A stretch of 6,577 nucleotides of DNA from an uncultured Alphaproteobacteria bacterium (GTDB lineage: Bacteria; Pseudomonadota; Alphaproteobacteria; Rs-D84). This document shows positions 5,384 through 6,577 of the stretch, piece after piece. The notes beneath the pieces are model-generated. The model was not told the DNA's origin, searched no databases, and worked only from the letters and a program-made list of their open reading frames with translations. The stretch is from positions 1-6,577 of the forward strand of contig CAMZAC010000037.1 of assembly GCA_947304085.1 (NCBI GenBank), written 5' to 3'. The position numbers and the translations under genes were made by a program. Position 1 is the first letter of the stretch, and each line of letters starts with the position of its first letter.

Positions 5384-6323
5384 ATATCTTATTACTTGAG
5401 CCCATAATGTTTTGTATTTCATCAATACATTGTTTTGTTGTTTTATTCATAGCAAAATCCAAGTATTGACGTGGGTTTATAATGTCTTTGTTTTTAAATA
5501 ACTTTTCGCGTATCCCAGATGTAAAAGCCAATCGTAAATCACTGTCCACATTTATTTTTGTGATGTGCATAGTAACGGCTTTTTTTAATTGGGCGGTGTT
5601 GATGCCGCATGCTTTTTTTATTTTTCCGTTAAATTTATTTATATCTGTTATGTATTTGTTTGGAATACTGGATGCACCGTGCAAGACCAACGGTGTTGTT
5701 GGTATCTTGGCAGCAATTTGTTGCAAGATATCGAAGCGCAATTTTTCACTGTTTGATTTGCGTTTGTATAAACCATGAGATGTCCCGATTGCCACAGCTA
5801 AAGAATCAGTTTTTGTTTGTTTTACAAAATTTGCAACGATGTCTGGATTTGTATACGAATTTTTGTTTGAAAAAGTTTTTTCGTCTTCTATGCCTGCCAA
5901 GACCCCCAATTCTGTTTCAACAGAGACATTATATTTATGTGCATAGTCGGCGACTTTTTTTGATATTTTAATGTTTTCGTTTAATGGCAAGTGGCTACCA
6001 TCAAACATAACAGATGAAAAACCAAGGTCGATTGCGTGTTTACATGTTTCAAAACTGTGTCCATGGTCTAAATGAAGTGCTATCTGATTTTTTTTGTATT
6101 TTGCGCCACAAATCATCCCCATCAGGATATCATCCCCCATATATTCCAATGCTGATTCGGATACAGCTAAAATTATGGGACTGTTAGTTAATTCTGCCGC
6201 TTTTAAAATCGCTTTTAATGTTTCCATGTTATAAAAATTAAACGCAGGAACAGCATATCCTTCTTTTAATGCGTGGGTTAGTAGTTTTTTTGTATTAATC
6301 AGACCAAAATCAGAATAGTGCAT
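5382..6323 (-). CDS. fba: Class II fructose-bisphosphate aldolase (zinc-dependent)
   Basis: It reversibly cleaves fructose 1,6-bisphosphate to glyceraldehyde 3-phosphate and dihydroxyacetone phosphate in cytoplasmic glycolysis and gluconeogenesis. The 313-aa TIM-barrel shows the class II motifs in order: LHLDHG with catalytic Asp86 and zinc ligand His87, MFDGSHLP at 106-113, VETELG with Glu138, AVAIGTSHGLYK with zinc ligand His183, LVLHGASS with zinc ligand His215, and KINVDSDLR at 256-264 for phosphate binding. The last motif, followed by LAFTSGIREKL and NPRQYL, resembles short bacterial class IIB enzymes of about 305 aa such as that of Thermus. Tagatose-bisphosphate aldolases (GatY/KbaY) usually have NVATEL there, so fructose bisphosphate is the preferred call. 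The start ATG at 6321-6323 has AAGGAA eight bases upstream. All expected active-site residues are present. It is convergent with efp and divergent from a lipoprotein gene. Confidence 0.93.
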   Translation of the reverse strand: MHYSDFGLINTKKLLTHALKEGYAVPAFNFYNMETLKAILKAAELTNSPIILAVSESALEYMGDDILMGMICGAKYKKNQIALHLDHGHSFETCKHAIDLGFSSVMFDGSHLPLNENIKISKKVADYAHKYNVSVETELGVLAGIEDEKTFSNKNSYTNPDIVANFVKQTKTDSLAVAIGTSHGLYKRKSNSEKLRFDILQQIAAKIPTTPLVLHGASSIPNKYITDINKFNGKIKKACGINTAQLKKAVTMHITKINVDSDLRLAFTSGIREKLFKNKDIINPRQYLDFAMNKTTKQCIDEIQNIMGSSNKI

Positions 6324-6352
6324 ACGGGTTATTCCTTTGAATTGTTGGTTTT

Positions 6353-6361
6353 ATTATATCA
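6353..6361 (-). promoter_or_regulatory. Extended -10 promoter of fba
   Basis: The minus strand reads TGATATAAT: a perfect -10 (6353-6358) with the TGn extension. No good -35 lies 16-18 bases upstream, which is tolerated by extended -10 promoters. It would give a leader of about 20-25 nt. The TG extension overlaps the edge of the inverted repeat at 6360-6381. Confidence 0.65.
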
Positions 6362-6381
6362 CAAAAATATGATATTTTGTG
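6360..6381. promoter_or_regulatory. Inverted repeat between divergent promoters (possible operator)
   Basis: CACAAAA (6360-6366) and TTTTGTG (6375-6381) form a 7-bp dyad separated by 8 bases. It sits directly upstream of the fba -10 and 18 bases before the -35 of the divergent lipoprotein gene. On the plus strand a T run follows, so a weak hairpin is also possible. In such AT-rich DNA a dyad of this size could be chance. Confidence 0.4.
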
Positions 6382-6398
6382 CTTTTTTATATAAATCC

Positions 6399-6429
6399 TT
6401 GACAATAGGTATGTTTGTGCAACAATTAT
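6399..6429 (+). promoter_or_regulatory. Candidate promoter of the right-edge lipoprotein gene
   Basis: A perfect TTGACA at 6399-6404 lies upstream of an AATTAT (6424-6429), but the 19-base spacer is long and the -10 is weak. No other -35 in the region is as good, and the position about 70 bases before the ATG is reasonable. Confidence 0.4.
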
Positions 6430-6474
6430 ACCAACGAATCGGGATTTGTGAGAGAAATAATAAAGGAAAAACAA

Positions 6475-6577
6475 ATGAAAAAAATATCTTTGGCTGTATT
6501 AAGTTTGGGTTTGTTGGCTGCTTGTACTGGTTATGATTATTACAAAACAGATGTTCGTTATTATCAAGATGGTGAAG
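6475..6577 (+). CDS. Start of a small lipoprotein gene (3' end outside window)
   Basis: Thirty-four codons are visible. The N-terminus (MKKISLAVLSLGLLAAC) is a textbook lipoprotein signal: two lysines, a hydrophobic core and the lipobox LAAC with Cys17 as the lipidated residue. The mature part begins CTGYDYYKTDVRYYQDGE, rich in Tyr and Asp. The ATG has AAAGGA seven bases upstream (6462-6467), and a promoter candidate lies before it. The overlapping longer frame from 6318 has no such support. Asp at +2 is absent (Thr follows the Cys), so by the E. coli rule it would be sent to the outer membrane, assuming that rule holds here. The function is not recognisable from this fragment. Confidence 0.85.
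   Translation, partial: MKKISLAVLSLGLLAACTGYDYYKTDVRYYQDGE

Noticed and set aside
5482..5971. Two plus-strand frames within the aldolase gene
   Set aside because: They lie opposite a clearly recognised full-length enzyme and have no start signals or family resemblance.
6431..6444. CGAATCGG in the right-edge leader, also present in the dnaN leader hairpin
   Set aside because: Only eight bases match, and the second site lacks the flanking dyad and T run, so a chance match is likely.
6318..6536. 72-aa plus-strand frame across the divergent intergenic region
   Set aside because: It overlaps promoter elements and, out of frame, the well-supported lipoprotein start at 6475.

Overview
The window is AT-rich and comes from a bacterium with Gram-negative (diderm) features: lipoprotein signals and what looks like the end of an AsmA-like protein. 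DnaN and EF-P resemble alphaproteobacterial versions. Compact gene packing, short hairpin terminators directly after stop codons and low GC suggest a small-genome, possibly host- or gut-associated alphaproteobacterium. The taxonomic placement is inference from recalled family resemblance; no search was run.

Layout. Bases 1-320 (+) are the 3' end of a gene cut by the window edge, probably an AsmA-family membrane or periplasmic protein. A strong hairpin at 333-358 separates it from the convergent minus-strand block. That block (363-3302) holds two tandem paralogous genes for exported, probably lipid-anchored proteins of 477 and 450 aa. They share a signal peptide with an unusual Gly-Thr-Gly-Cys box, a long Asp/Asn/Glu-rich linker, two copies of a cysteine-containing domain and a short basic C-terminal tail. 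I recognise no known family, and they are the most novel content here. Each has its own ribosome binding site and a promoter built on AATTGACA, with a terminator between them, so they look like two single-gene units.

Bases 3303-3500 form a divergent control region between the second paralog and dnaN, and include a terminator-like hairpin in the dnaN leader. Then come dnaN (sliding clamp, 3501-4613) and efp (elongation factor P, 4741-5310), both on the plus strand, each with its own promoter and terminator. The class II fructose-bisphosphate aldolase gene (5382-6323, minus) converges on efp and shares its terminator. A divergent regulatory region with an inverted repeat (6324-6474) separates it from the start of another plus-strand lipoprotein gene (from 6475), cut by the right edge.

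The housekeeping genes serve replication, translation and glycolysis/gluconeogenesis and show no mutual operon. Nothing indicates a mobile element, CRISPR array, tRNA or rRNA. No gene-free stretch exceeds about 200 bases.
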